A stretch of 64,000 nt of DNA from Bacillus thuringiensis (GTDB lineage: Bacteria > Bacillota > Bacilli > Bacillales > Bacillaceae_G): positions 4,462,501-4,526,500 of the forward strand of contig NZ_CP012099.1 of the NCBI RefSeq assembly GCF_001182785.1, written 5' to 3'. The translations under genes and the position numbers were made by a program. Positions 10,879 through 20,413 of this stretch are shown here, piece by piece. The first letter of the stretch is position 1; every line of letters starts with the position of its first letter. The notes beneath the pieces are model-generated. The model ran no database searches, was not told the DNA's origin, and was given only the letters and a program-made list of their open reading frames with translations.

Positions 10879-12027
10879 ATGGAATTCAGAAATGACATAA
10901 ACAAAATAGCTAACCAAATTTTAGAACGAACAGAGTACATAACTAATGAAGAAATGACCAAGCAATCATTAATTATTCCTTTTCTTCAAAAACTAGGTTA
11001 TGACGTTTTTAATCCTTTAGAAGTTAGACCTGAGTATGTTGCAGACTTCGGAACTAAGAAGGGAGAAAAAGTCGATTATGCGGTTTTTAAAAATGGAGTT
11101 CCAATTATTTTAATCGAGGCAAAATCTGTAACAGAAAATCTCCTTAAACACGATGCGCAACTATCTAGATATTTCAATGCCTTACCTGATATCAAAGTAG
11201 GGGTACTAACTAATGGTGTAGAATACAAGTTTTATACTGATTTAACAAATGACAATGTGATGGATGAAAAACCTTTCTTCACATTCAGTATGGATAATTT
11301 AACGAATTTAGATATTGAAACGATTGAAACTTTTACAAAAGAAAATTTTGAAGCTGAAGAAATCGTAAAATATGCTGAAGAGCTTATTTATATGACCAAT
11401 TTAAACTCTACAATTAAAGAACTATTTAAAAATCCTTCAGATGACTTCCTTCGTTTTCTAATTAGAGACTTTAGCTCAACTAGAATTACAAATAACGTTT
11501 TAGAGCGATTCCGACCAATCGTTAAAAAAGCAATTAATCGAACACTATTAGAAATAATCAGTGATGGTTTAACACCAAAAGAAACAAAAACATCGGAGAA
11601 AATAGAAACAAGCCTAGTTGCAGCTGCTTCTACCGAAATAATTGAAGACATTAATAAAGACGACAAAGCAGATAGAGTTTTCACTACAGAAAATGAACTA
11701 ACCGCATTTAACATTGTTAAAGAGATTTTAACTGAGAATCAAAGAGATATCAGTAACCTCAAATATAAAGATACTATTAGTTATTTTTGTATCATGAATC
11801 GTGTAATTACAAAATGGTTTATACGTCTCTTCCTTGATGGCGATGCAAAATCCTTAGTTGTAAGACTCGATTTAGAAGCTACTAAACAGCTATGCCCTAA
11901 TTTTGTGGTTGAACAAGCCCCAAAATCACAGGGAGTGAGTAGAATTTTTATTGATAACGTTAATGACTTAAAAGATCTGGAAGCACTTATTACTTCGTGC
12001 TATGATCAAATTTTAGCTAATGTTTAA
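10879..12027 (+). CDS. Stand-alone type I restriction HsdR_N-like nuclease protein
   Basis: The N-terminal third resembles the HsdR N-terminal nuclease domain: TKQSLIIPFLQKLGYDVFNP (about 27-46), RPEYVADFG, then a PD-(D/E)xK core with Asp66 (KVDYAVF) and Glu80-x-Lys82 (LIEAK). The rest (about 140-382) is of unknown function. There is no helicase domain and no methylase or specificity gene nearby, so this is not a complete restriction system. A GAGGAG ribosome site precedes ATG 10879. The gene is visibly richer in A+T than rpsD and tyrS, and is absent from the B. subtilis rpsD-tyrS interval. Both flanks carry the same terminator hairpin, suggesting insertion. Defence, toxin or prophage-derived roles are all possible. 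Confidence 0.7.
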   Translation: MEFRNDINKIANQILERTEYITNEEMTKQSLIIPFLQKLGYDVFNPLEVRPEYVADFGTKKGEKVDYAVFKNGVPIILIEAKSVTENLLKHDAQLSRYFNALPDIKVGVLTNGVEYKFYTDLTNDNVMDEKPFFTFSMDNLTNLDIETIETFTKENFEAEEIVKYAEELIYMTNLNSTIKELFKNPSDDFLRFLIRDFSSTRITNNVLERFRPIVKKAINRTLLEIISDGLTPKETKTSEKIETSLVAAASTEIIEDINKDDKADRVFTTENELTAFNIVKEILTENQRDISNLKYKDTISYFCIMNRVITKWFIRLFLDGDAKSLVVRLDLEATKQLCPNFVVEQAPKSQGVSRIFIDNVNDLKDLEALITSCYDQILANV

Positions 12028-12064
12028 AAGAGAAAAATGTACGCTCTTTTTCCAACAACCTGAC

Positions 12065-12092
12065 AAAAAGCCAATCCAATGGATTGGCTTTT
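12065..12092 (+). terminator. Second copy of the rpsD-type terminator
   Basis: AAAAAGCCAATCC and GGATTGGCTTTT flank a three-base loop. It differs from the 10671-10700 copy at only two loop positions, and shares the TGAC in front. Confidence 0.85.
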
Positions 12093-12114
12093 GAAGTTTA
12101 TATATAAAATAAAG

Positions 12115-12243
12115 TTATTTATTTTCCTCTTTTTGAACATATACATAAGCATCTTTCTGCTCTTTATGTATATCAACCTTCGAATTCTCTGCAAGTTGAC
12201 CCGCATTTAGCAAAGAAAAAATAATCAACGCTTCTAGTGACAT
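12115..12243 (-). CDS. Small hypothetical protein, 42 residues
   Basis: An ATG at 12241-12243 opens a 42-codon frame beginning MSLEALIIFSLL and ending YVQKEENK. The first half is hydrophobic and the second charged, suggesting a small membrane-associated peptide. AGAAAGGAG lies about 12 bases upstream, slightly far. I do not recognise the family. It is just downstream of the duplicated terminator, so it is probably part of the original rpsD-tyrS interval. Confidence 0.4.
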   Translation of the reverse strand: MSLEALIIFSLLNAGQLAENSKVDIHKEQKDAYVYVQKEENK

Positions 12244-12332
12244 TTCGTTTTACCACTCCTTTCTAATTGTTATACGTTTATCATACCGCTTACATGTGAT
12301 TTCCGTATGAACTCGAAAAGGAGATTAAAACA

Positions 12333-12365
12333 AAAAAGCTTTGAGGAAATTCCTCAAAGCTTTTT
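12333..12365 (-). terminator. tyrS terminator
   Basis: AAAAAGCTTTGAGGA pairs with TCCTCAAAGCTTTTT, with T runs on both sides, directly beyond the tyrS stop. Confidence 0.88.
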
Positions 12366-12370
12366 ATTTA

Positions 12371-13630
<1,260 letters not shown>

Positions 13631-13674
13631 CTACATACTCTCCTTTAAGTTCATTACTGGCGTGAAGGTTGAAA

Positions 13675-13925
13675 ACATAAAAAAATCGCCCCTTCAAATA
13701 AGGGACGATTTTGATTATCGCGTTACCACCCTAGTTGCAGGCAAAAAAGCCTACCACCTTATTTACATAACGGCTTAGCACCGTCTTTTCCCTTTTGAAT
13801 ACAATTCAATCGAAAAAAGATGCTCTAGGGGCGTAATTCGCGATCATCTATGTGCTGATTTGCACCGGCCATCAGCTCTCTAAAACAGGGAAATGATCAC
13901 TACTTCTCCCTTTCCACGCTCAATT
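13675..13925 (-). promoter_or_regulatory. T-box riboswitch, tyrosine specific
   Basis: On the minus strand the leader starts near 13922 and shows Stem I with GAATTACGCC, where the specifier TAC (13833-13835) encodes Tyr. The antiterminator T-box AGGGTGGTAACGCG lies at 13719-13732 (the family usually has TACCGCG). It is followed by a terminator hairpin AAAATCGTCCCTT / AAGGGGCGATTTT at about 13678-13713. Uncharged tRNA-Tyr should favour antitermination of tyrS. Confidence 0.93.
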
Positions 13926-14002
13926 ATTCATATACTTTTCTTTATACCATCATTTATATAGGCGTGTCAAATAAGGGCCGGATTTCTCTTCTTTCCAATC
14001 CT

Positions 14003-14248
14003 TTACAACGCCATAAAGAGTATCGTAATAAGAGAAAGAATTGGAACCCCAACTAATAACGACACATGAAATACAACCGATAAATCATTGCCAATCGTCG
14101 CCTCCACAGGATCTTTCGCCGGGGAACCAAGAAATCCGATTAATCGATCGAAGCGACTTACCGTTTTTGGAAAGTCTGGTATTTCTACATGATCACTATC
14201 TAAATGTTGCTGTAACTTATATTCACTCTTAAAGGGATTTTCGCTCAA
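14003..14248 (-). CDS. Small membrane protein coupled to an ECF sigma factor
   Basis: The 81-residue protein has a soluble N-terminal part of about 58 residues and one C-terminal membrane segment (about 59-80). Translation begins at a TTG with GGAGGTGG six bases upstream, and its first 20 bases overlap the end of the sigma factor gene, indicating coupling. Location and one-TM topology make it a candidate anti-sigma factor, but no zinc-binding HxxxCxxC motif is present and I do not recognise the family. Confidence 0.6.
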   Translation of the reverse strand: MSENPFKSEYKLQQHLDSDHVEIPDFPKTVSRFDRLIGFLGSPAKDPVEATIGNDLSVVFHVSLLVGVPILSLITILFMAL

Positions 14249-14774
14249 TTTCGTCCACCTCCAGCAATTGTTTCAATTTCTTTATTCCGTTATGAAGTCT
14301 CGACTTCACTGTTCCAATCGGAATGTTTAATATCTCTGCAATTTCTTTTTGCTGCATATCATGATAATAAGAAAGGATTAGGACCGCTCTTTGCTCTTCT
14401 GGAACTTTCAAAATTGCTTCTCTTACTGTGAGCCGATCTTCGTGAGAAAATTCTTTTTCCGGAATCGGCACTAAAAATGGCAAAAGCGTACGCCACTTTT
14501 TTCTCCTATTTAATTTATTAATCATAAGGCGATAACCAATTTGAAATAAATACGTTTTTATTTTGCCCTTTTCAGGTTCATACATATGTTTCTTACGCTC
14601 TAGCGTCAAAAACGTATCTTGCACGAGGTCGATACTCAATTGTTCATCTCGGTTAAATCGATATAAAAATGTGTATAGCGCTGGTTTGATTAAAATATAT
14701 AGTCTTTCTCCCGCTTGTTTATCTCCACTTTGATACGCAAGCATGAGCTCCTCCTCAATCCCAATCTGCGCCAT
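14229..14774 (-). CDS. ECF-type RNA polymerase sigma factor
   Basis: The 181 residues contain sigma region 2 (about 20-90; LVQDTFLTLERK...KIKTYLFQIGYRLMINK) and region 4 (about 120-170; LSYYHDMQQKEIAEILNIPIGTVKSRLHNGIKKLKQLL) with no region 3, the layout of extracytoplasmic-function sigma factors. AAAGGAG precedes ATG 14774; a GGAGGAG before an internal ATG (codon 11) could also be used. The genes on both sides encode membrane proteins and overlap it by 20 bases each. Its regulon and signal are unknown. Confidence 0.88.
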   Translation of the reverse strand: MAQIGIEEELMLAYQSGDKQAGERLYILIKPALYTFLYRFNRDEQLSIDLVQDTFLTLERKKHMYEPEKGKIKTYLFQIGYRLMINKLNRRKKWRTLLPFLVPIPEKEFSHEDRLTVREAILKVPEEQRAVLILSYYHDMQQKEIAEILNIPIGTVKSRLHNGIKKLKQLLEVDEIERKSL

Positions 14775-15210
14775 GATTTTTGATCTCCTTTATTCCTTTT
14801 AACGTTAATGAAATACGGGAAATTAAATAGCAACTAGCAACAATAATCCATACTTGCGATTGATTCGTAAAAAATTGAACATACGGGTTTTGAATTGTCT
14901 GTCCGGTTGAAACTAAAATATTTAATACTTGCACACATATACATGCATACACTGCCAGACAAGCTGAAATCGTATCAAATACATTCCAGCGAAAGTACAC
15001 TTTTGTTTTTGTAAAATCAATTTTATATCCTTTTTTCCGTACTATATGTTTTCTATCAAACGGAATAATGATTGAAAACATAACAATCATCATAACGCCA
15101 GCTGTAATCATTGAAACTTTAAATCCGATTGGCATCGGTAATAGCAAACCACAAGAAAATACGACTATAATTCCAAGTAAAGCAAAAGCAAGAAGTAATT
15201 TATTAGACAT
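14755..15210 (-). CDS. Multi-pass membrane protein, first gene of the sigma-factor operon
   Basis: From ATG 15208-15210 (GGGAGG eight bases upstream) the protein has 151 residues and about four hydrophobic segments (roughly 4-22, 27-45, 82-102, 117-135), with a basic loop near 50-65. Its 3' end overlaps the sigma factor start by 20 bases, so the two are co-translated. I do not recognise the family; a sensor or anti-sigma role is inference from context. Confidence 0.65.
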   Translation of the reverse strand: MSNKLLLAFALLGIIVVFSCGLLLPMPIGFKVSMITAGVMMIVMFSIIIPFDRKHIVRKKGYKIDFTKTKVYFRWNVFDTISACLAVYACICVQVLNILVSTGQTIQNPYVQFFTNQSQVWIIVASCYLISRISLTLKGIKEIKNHGADWD

Positions 15211-15276
15211 AAAAAAGCCTCCCTTATCTATTGTTTCATAAATGTATACAGACGAGGAAGGCACTTCGTTCAAATA

Positions 15277-15834
15277 TTATTTTAGTTTTTTAATAATCTT
15301 TGCAGGATTTCCGCCAACTACTACATTATTAGGCACATCTTTCGTTACAACGGTGCCAGATGCGATAACCGCATTGTCTCCAATTGTGACACCTGGATTA
15401 ATAATCGCTCTCCCGCCAATCCATACGTTATCGCCAATTGTGACTGGTTTTCCGTATTCTGATCCGCTTATGCGCTCTACTGGATCAAGCGGGTGTGTTG
15501 CTGTATAAATGTGAACACCTGGAGCTAACATACAATTCACTCCGATTGTCACCGGGCATACGTCTAAAATGGTACAGTCAAAGTTCGCGTAAAAATTTTC
15601 GCCAACGTGAATGTTATAACCGTAATCACATCTAAAAGAAGATTCAAGATGAATGTTATCTCCAGTCGTTCCAAATAATTCTTTTACGATTTCGCTACGC
15701 TCTTTTAATTGCTCTTCTGGCGTATCATTTAATTTTCTCGTTAATATACGTGCTTGCTCTCTTTCTTGTACTAAAACTGGATCAGCCGGTATGTACATTT
15801 CTCCTAGTATCATCTTTTCTTTTTCTGTTTTCAT
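15277..15834 (-). CDS. maa: Maltose/galactoside-type O-acetyltransferase (hexapeptide repeat)
   Basis: The 185-residue protein has the short N-terminal Mac domain and a left-handed beta-helix of hexapeptide repeats, for example [30 protein letters not shown] near 130-160. The catalytic His is in TATHPLDP (about 113). Members acetylate maltose, glucose or related sugars with acetyl-CoA; the true substrate is uncertain. The second ATG (15834) is better spaced from GGGGGT than the first. A perfect 24-base palindrome lies just upstream. In B. subtilis maa is not here, so the position is group specific. Confidence 0.85.
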   Translation of the reverse strand: MKTEKEKMILGEMYIPADPVLVQEREQARILTRKLNDTPEEQLKERSEIVKELFGTTGDNIHLESSFRCDYGYNIHVGENFYANFDCTILDVCPVTIGVNCMLAPGVHIYTATHPLDPVERISGSEYGKPVTIGDNVWIGGRAIINPGVTIGDNAVIASGTVVTKDVPNNVVVGGNPAKIIKKLK

Positions 15835-15846
15835 CATACTACCCCC

Positions 15847-15870
15847 ATTAACTTATATATATAAGTTAAT
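15847..15870. promoter_or_regulatory. Perfect 24-base palindrome upstream of maa
   Basis: The half-site ATTAACTTATAT is followed immediately by its exact reverse complement. It lies 13 bases upstream of the maa start, beyond the acsA terminator, and has no adjacent T run, so an operator for a dimeric repressor is more likely than a terminator. Confidence 0.55.
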
Positions 15871-15880
15871 GATAACATAA

Positions 15881-15911
15881 AAAAGGCCTGAACATTTTTC
15901 GTTCAGACCTT
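15881..15911 (-). terminator. acsA terminator
   Basis: AAGGTCTGAAC pairs with GTTCAGGCCTT (one G-U/mismatch) and is followed by TTTTTT on the minus strand. Confidence 0.85.
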
Positions 15912-15917
15912 CCTCTC

Positions 15918-17636
15918 TTAATCTTCCATCGTTGATAAGTCACCTGTTGGTAAATTCAGCTCCCACGCTTTTAATACGCGGCGCATAATTTTACCACTTC
16001 TCGTTTTCGGTAATTTATCTCTAAATTCAATTTGTCGTGGCGCTGCATGAGCTGCTAGGCCTTTCTTTACAAATTGACGAATTTCTTCTTTTAATTCATC
16101 AGATGGTTCGTATCCTGCTCGAAGTGCGATAAATGCTTTAATAATTTCGCCACGCACTGGATCAGGAATACCAATTACACCTGCTTCTGCAACAGCAGCA
16201 TGCTCGATTAATTTACTTTCTACTTCAAACGGACCAACGCGCTCACCTGACGTCATAATTACATCGTCAATACGTCCTTGGAACCAGAAGTATCCATCTT
16301 CATCCATATAGGCAGAGTCACCTGATACGTACCAATCTCCCGGCATGAAATAAGATTCATACTTTTGCTGGTTATTCCAGATTGCACGCATCATAGATGG
16401 CCAACCTTTCGCAATTGCTAAGTTACCCATTGTGTATGGAGGAACTTCATTTCCTTCATTATCAACAATCGCTGCTTTTACACCTGGAATTGGTTTACCC
16501 ATTGAACCTGGACGGATTTCCATACAAGGGTAGTTACAAATAACTTGTCCACCTGTTTCTGTCATCCACCACGTATCATGAATACGAAGTCCAAATGCAT
16601 TCATACCCCAGCGAATTACTTCTGGATTTAACGGCTCACCAACGCTTAATACGTGACGAACTTGTGATAAGTCATATTTTTTAATTGCGTCTTGTCCAGC
16701 TCCCATTAACATACGGAACGCTGTCGGTGCACTATACCAAACTGTTACACCGTAATCTTGCAGTGCTTCATACCAAGCTTCCGGACTAAATCGCCCACCT
16801 AAAATAACATTTGACGCTCCAACTAACCACGGTGCGAAAATACCATAAGCTGTTCCAGTTACCCAGCCCGGGTCAGCAGTACACCAATATACATCGTCTT
16901 CTTTTAAATCTAATACCCATTTCGCCGTTTGATAGTGCTGAACCATTGCGTTTTGCGCATGAAGCACACCTTTTGGCTTACCAGTAGAACCAGACGTATA
17001 GTGAAGAATTAAACCATCTTCACGGCCTAACCATTCAATATGTAATTCTTTTGAAGCTTGTTCAAATAAAGGATTGAACGCTACCGTTTTACCGCCTTCT
17101 TCTACATTATCCCCAACAAGGAAAACTGTTTTTAAAGCAGGTAAATCATTTAATGGTACACGCTCTAATAACTCAGGCGTTGTAATTAACACCTTCGCTT
17201 CACTATCTTCTAAACGATCGCGAACCGCACCTTCCATAAATGCTTCAAATAACGGTCCAACAATTGCTCCTAATTTCACTGCACCTAAAAGTGCGAAATA
17301 TAATTCTGGAGAACGTGGCATAAAAATAAAAACGCGATCGCCTTTTTCTACATCGCCATAATTTTTCAGGACATTTCCTGCTTTATTAGAAAAATCCTTC
17401 ATTTCCTTAAATGTATATTTCTCTTTTCGCGATCCATCTTGATAATAAAGAGCTACTTTATTCTTTCGATCGGATTTCGCATGCTTATCAATTGCCTCAT
17501 ACGCCATATTTACTCGGCCTGTTTCATTCCAAGTAAAGTTTTTATTAACCTCTTCCCAGTTAAAATTCGCGTATGCCTCATCATAATTCGGCAAATTATT
17601 TTCTCCTTTAATGACAGGAAGCGTTTCTACTTTCAT
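15918..17636 (-). CDS. acsA: Acetyl-CoA synthetase
   Basis: AcsA activates acetate with ATP and CoA to acetyl-CoA. The 572 residues show the AMP-binding P-loop YTSGSTGKPKG (about 222-232), the WWMTETGG core and the C-terminal PKTRSGK with Lys549. That lysine is the residue whose acetylation by AcuA inactivates the B. subtilis enzyme; the divergent acuABC operon lies directly upstream. GGAGGGGG precedes ATG 17636. Terminator and maa follow. Carbon control through CcpA is known in B. subtilis; I see no convincing cre site in this intergenic region. Confidence 0.95.
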   Translation of the reverse strand: MKVETLPVIKGENNLPNYDEAYANFNWEEVNKNFTWNETGRVNMAYEAIDKHAKSDRKNKVALYYQDGSRKEKYTFKEMKDFSNKAGNVLKNYGDVEKGDRVFIFMPRSPELYFALLGAVKLGAIVGPLFEAFMEGAVRDRLEDSEAKVLITTPELLERVPLNDLPALKTVFLVGDNVEEGGKTVAFNPLFEQASKELHIEWLGREDGLILHYTSGSTGKPKGVLHAQNAMVQHYQTAKWVLDLKEDDVYWCTADPGWVTGTAYGIFAPWLVGASNVILGGRFSPEAWYEALQDYGVTVWYSAPTAFRMLMGAGQDAIKKYDLSQVRHVLSVGEPLNPEVIRWGMNAFGLRIHDTWWMTETGGQVICNYPCMEIRPGSMGKPIPGVKAAIVDNEGNEVPPYTMGNLAIAKGWPSMMRAIWNNQQKYESYFMPGDWYVSGDSAYMDEDGYFWFQGRIDDVIMTSGERVGPFEVESKLIEHAAVAEAGVIGIPDPVRGEIIKAFIALRAGYEPSDELKEEIRQFVKKGLAAHAAPRQIEFRDKLPKTRSGKIMRRVLKAWELNLPTGDLSTMED

Positions 17637-17812
17637 ACTTTACATCCCCCTCCTATGTATTCTATTATCTATTATAATGATATTATTTAAAATTTTCAGT
17701 ATATTTGTTGATTTTTAGACAAATTTTTAATGACAAAATTCGATTCACATCGCATATATTATAAAGTACGATATTAATAGATTCACAAACCCTCAAGGTG
17801 GTGAGCAATACA

Positions 17813-18445
17813 TTGATTCATAAAAAAATATACAATGCTAGAAACTTAAAAACAGCGAAAGGCACTTTAATTATTGAAGGTCCTGTCTCTACACATAATC
17901 TTGAAATGTATGAATTCCATCCAGACTTAATTGCGTTTCGTCCTGCCGAGCAACAATATAAAGCAATTGTCGAAATTTCTAAATTACCAGAAGCTCGTCT
18001 CATTATTGCTAGACATGACCAAACAATTGTTGGATATGTTACATACTTGTATCCTGATCCACTTGAACGATGGTCAGAAGGAAAAATGGAAAACTTAATT
18101 GAGCTTGGGGCAATTGAAGTAGTCCCAGCCTTCCGCGGGAGTTCTGTCGGAAAGAACTTACTAGAGGTTTCTATGATGGACGATTATATGGAAGATTACA
18201 TTATATTGACGACTGAATATTATTGGCACTGGGATTTGAAACAAACAGGATTGAATGTGTGGGAATACCGAAAAGTAATGGAAAAGATGATGAATGCCGG
18301 CGGGTTACAATGGATGGCTACAGACGATCCTGAAATTTGTTCACATCCCGCCAACTGTTTAATGGTCCGCATCGGTAAACGCGTTGATACGGATTCTATT
18401 CAAGCTTTTGATCGTCTACGTTTTCACAATCGTTTTATGTATTAA
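17813..18445 (+). CDS. acuA: Protein acetyltransferase AcuA
   Basis: AcuA is a GNAT-fold enzyme that acetylates and so inactivates AcsA. The 210 residues match the B. subtilis protein in length when the start is TTG 17813, which has AAGGTGGTGA eight bases upstream; the upstream GTGs lie inside that site. Conserved stretches include YLYPDPLERWSEG, ELGAIEV and the acetyl-CoA loop FRGSSVGKNLL (about 111-121). It leads the acuABC operon, divergent from its target acsA. Confidence 0.94.
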   Translation: MIHKKIYNARNLKTAKGTLIIEGPVSTHNLEMYEFHPDLIAFRPAEQQYKAIVEISKLPEARLIIARHDQTIVGYVTYLYPDPLERWSEGKMENLIELGAIEVVPAFRGSSVGKNLLEVSMMDDYMEDYIILTTEYYWHWDLKQTGLNVWEYRKVMEKMMNAGGLQWMATDDPEICSHPANCLMVRIGKRVDTDSIQAFDRLRFHNRFMY

Positions 18446-18462
18446 TAAAGGGGGCAACTGGA

Positions 18463-19107
18463 ATGATTGTAGAAGAAATTATGAATCAAAATGTAGTTAC
18501 ACTACATCCAAACGATACAATCGAAACAGCAATCCGAACGATTCGCACGAAAGGCATTCGGCACATTCCAATTGTCGATCAAAATAATCACGTCGTAGGC
18601 ATTATTTCTGATCGGGATGTAAGAGATGCAAGTCCGTCTATTCTAGATGAACAAGTTTCACTCGATATGCTACAGCAACCGCTTGAACTTATTATGAAAC
18701 ATCCTGTTATGACTTGCCATCCTCTCGATTTCGTTGAGGAAATTGCTACTTTATTTTTTGAAAATAAAATTGGCTGTCTTCCTGTTACAAAGGCTGGAAA
18801 GTTAGTTGGAATCATTTCTGAATCTACAGTACTGCACACGTTAGTGAAATTAACAGGGGCACATCAACCAAGTTCACAAATTGAAATTCAAGTAAAAAAC
18901 GAACCTGGTATTCTTGGAAAAGTCGTTGCTATTTTTAGTGACTTACAAATAAATATCGTGAGCGTTCTCGTCTACCCAGCAAAAGATGAGAATGATAAAG
19001 TACTCGTTTTCCGCATTCAAACGATGAATCCTCTAAAAGTGATTGATGCACTTGAAGCAGAAGGCTACCGCGTATTATGGCCGAACATCATGGGGATGCA
19101 ATCATGA
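18463..19107 (+). CDS. acuB: AcuB, CBS/ACT-domain protein
   Basis: The 214 residues contain a pair of CBS domains (about 1-135; MNQNVVTLHPNDTIETAIRTI and KHPVMTCHPLDFVEEIATLF) and a C-terminal ACT domain (about 140-214). CBS pairs bind adenyl nucleotides and ACT domains small ligands, so a sensor role in acetate metabolism is likely; the biochemical function is not established. It lies 17 bases after acuA and overlaps acuC by four bases. Confidence 0.93.
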   Translation: MIVEEIMNQNVVTLHPNDTIETAIRTIRTKGIRHIPIVDQNNHVVGIISDRDVRDASPSILDEQVSLDMLQQPLELIMKHPVMTCHPLDFVEEIATLFFENKIGCLPVTKAGKLVGIISESTVLHTLVKLTGAHQPSSQIEIQVKNEPGILGKVVAIFSDLQINIVSVLVYPAKDENDKVLVFRIQTMNPLKVIDALEAEGYRVLWPNIMGMQS

Positions 19108-20270
19108 GTAGCGCGTTTATTTATTCGGATGACTTTCGGGGCTATTCATTTAGCCCTGATCATCCTTTTAACCAACTGCGCATCACACTTACGTATGATT
19201 TATTACAAAAGGGCGGTTTCATCTCTCCTTCCCAAATCATCTCACCACGGATGGCTACAGATGAAGAAATTGCCTACGTTCATACAGAGGAGTACATAAA
19301 TGCGGTAAAACGTGCTGGAGAAGGAAAGTTAGAAAAATCAATTGCGATGACATATGGACTTGGAACAGAAGATACACCGATGTTCCCAAATATGCACGAA
19401 GCAAGCGCATTGCTCGTTGGTGGTACATTAACAGCTGTCGATGCTGTTCTTTCCGGAAAAGTAAAACACGCGCTTAACTTAGGAGGCGGCTTACATCATG
19501 GCTTCCGTGGTAAAGCATCTGGCTTTTGTATTTATAACGACAGTTCTATCGCAATGAAATATATTCAAAAGAAATACGGTTTACGCGTCTTATATATTGA
19601 TACAGACGCTCATCACGGTGATGGTGTTCAGTGGTCTTTTTACGACGATCCTAACGTATGCACTATTTCATTACATGAAACTGGGCGTTATTTATTCCCT
19701 GGAACTGGCGCTGTAAATGAACGCGGACAAGGCAATGGCTATAGTTATTCTTTCAACGTTCCACTCGATGCTTTTACAGAAGATGAATCGTTCTTAGAGT
19801 CATATCGAACTGTTGTAAAAGAAGTTGCAGCATACTTTAAACCGGATATTATTTTAACGCAAAATGGTGCTGACGCACATTACTACGACCCACTTACACA
19901 CCTTTGTGCGACCATGAATATTTACCGCGAAATACCGAAGCTCGCTCGTGAAATTGCTAATGAATATTGCGACGGTCGCTGGATCGCTGTCGGCGGTGGC
20001 GGCTATGACCATTGGCGTGTCGTACCAAGAGCTTGGGCGCTCATTTGGCTCGAAATGAACAACATCCAAAACATCTCAGGTTATCTCCCTCCAGAATGGA
20101 TTGAAGCTTGGAAAGGACAAGCAGAAACAGAACTTCCCCTCACATGGGAAGATCCAGACAACATGTATAAACCTATCCCCCGTAAACCAGAAATTGAAGA
20201 AAAAAATGCATTAACTGTAGCGAAATCCCTTGAAATTATTCGGAATAATATGACAAAATCTTTGTACTAA
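19104..20270 (+). CDS. acuC: Protein deacetylase AcuC (histone-deacetylase fold)
   Basis: AcuC removes acetyl groups from AcsA, reversing AcuA. From ATG 19104 (ATGA overlap with the acuB stop) the protein has 388 residues, as in B. subtilis. The zinc-dependent HDAC signature is intact: GGGLHHGF (about 133-140), DTDAHHGDGVQ (about 167-177) and the downstream GADAHYYDPLTH. A longer start at 19077 would overlap acuB more and is less likely. A strong terminator follows. Confidence 0.95.
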   Translation: MSSAFIYSDDFRGYSFSPDHPFNQLRITLTYDLLQKGGFISPSQIISPRMATDEEIAYVHTEEYINAVKRAGEGKLEKSIAMTYGLGTEDTPMFPNMHEASALLVGGTLTAVDAVLSGKVKHALNLGGGLHHGFRGKASGFCIYNDSSIAMKYIQKKYGLRVLYIDTDAHHGDGVQWSFYDDPNVCTISLHETGRYLFPGTGAVNERGQGNGYSYSFNVPLDAFTEDESFLESYRTVVKEVAAYFKPDIILTQNGADAHYYDPLTHLCATMNIYREIPKLAREIANEYCDGRWIAVGGGGYDHWRVVPRAWALIWLEMNNIQNISGYLPPEWIEAWKGQAETELPLTWEDPDNMYKPIPRKPEIEEKNALTVAKSLEIIRNNMTKSLY

Positions 20271-20273
20271 ACG

Positions 20274-20306
20274 AAAAGGAGGCTCGTTTTTGAATAGCCT
20301 CCTTTT
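20274..20306 (+). terminator. acuABC terminator
   Basis: AAAAGGAGGCT and AGCCTCCTTTT form a perfect 11-base stem followed by a T-rich tract, just beyond acuC. Confidence 0.88.
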
Positions 20307-20310
20307 ATTT

Positions 20311-20364
20311 GTTGTCGGTTTCTGTCGGTAAGTCGATATATTCTAATAATCGCTGATATATTTT
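20311..20364 (-). repeat. GCGATT-family intergenic repeat, single unit
   Basis: Read on the minus strand it gives ATATATCAGCGATT, about ten bases, then AATATATCGACTTACCGACA and a trailing AACCGACAAC. The CTTACCGACA end faces the acuC terminator. Related copies are at 29022, 45116, 49391, 55546 and 61671. Confidence 0.7.
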
Positions 20365-20413
20365 CATTTCATAACAGCCTGGCCCAACTTTTATGAGAAA
20401 AGGTAGTGATATT

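Noticed and set aside
10879..12027. A complete type I restriction-modification system
   Set aside because: Only the nuclease-like N-terminal domain is present; no helicase motifs, hsdM or hsdS exist in the flanks.
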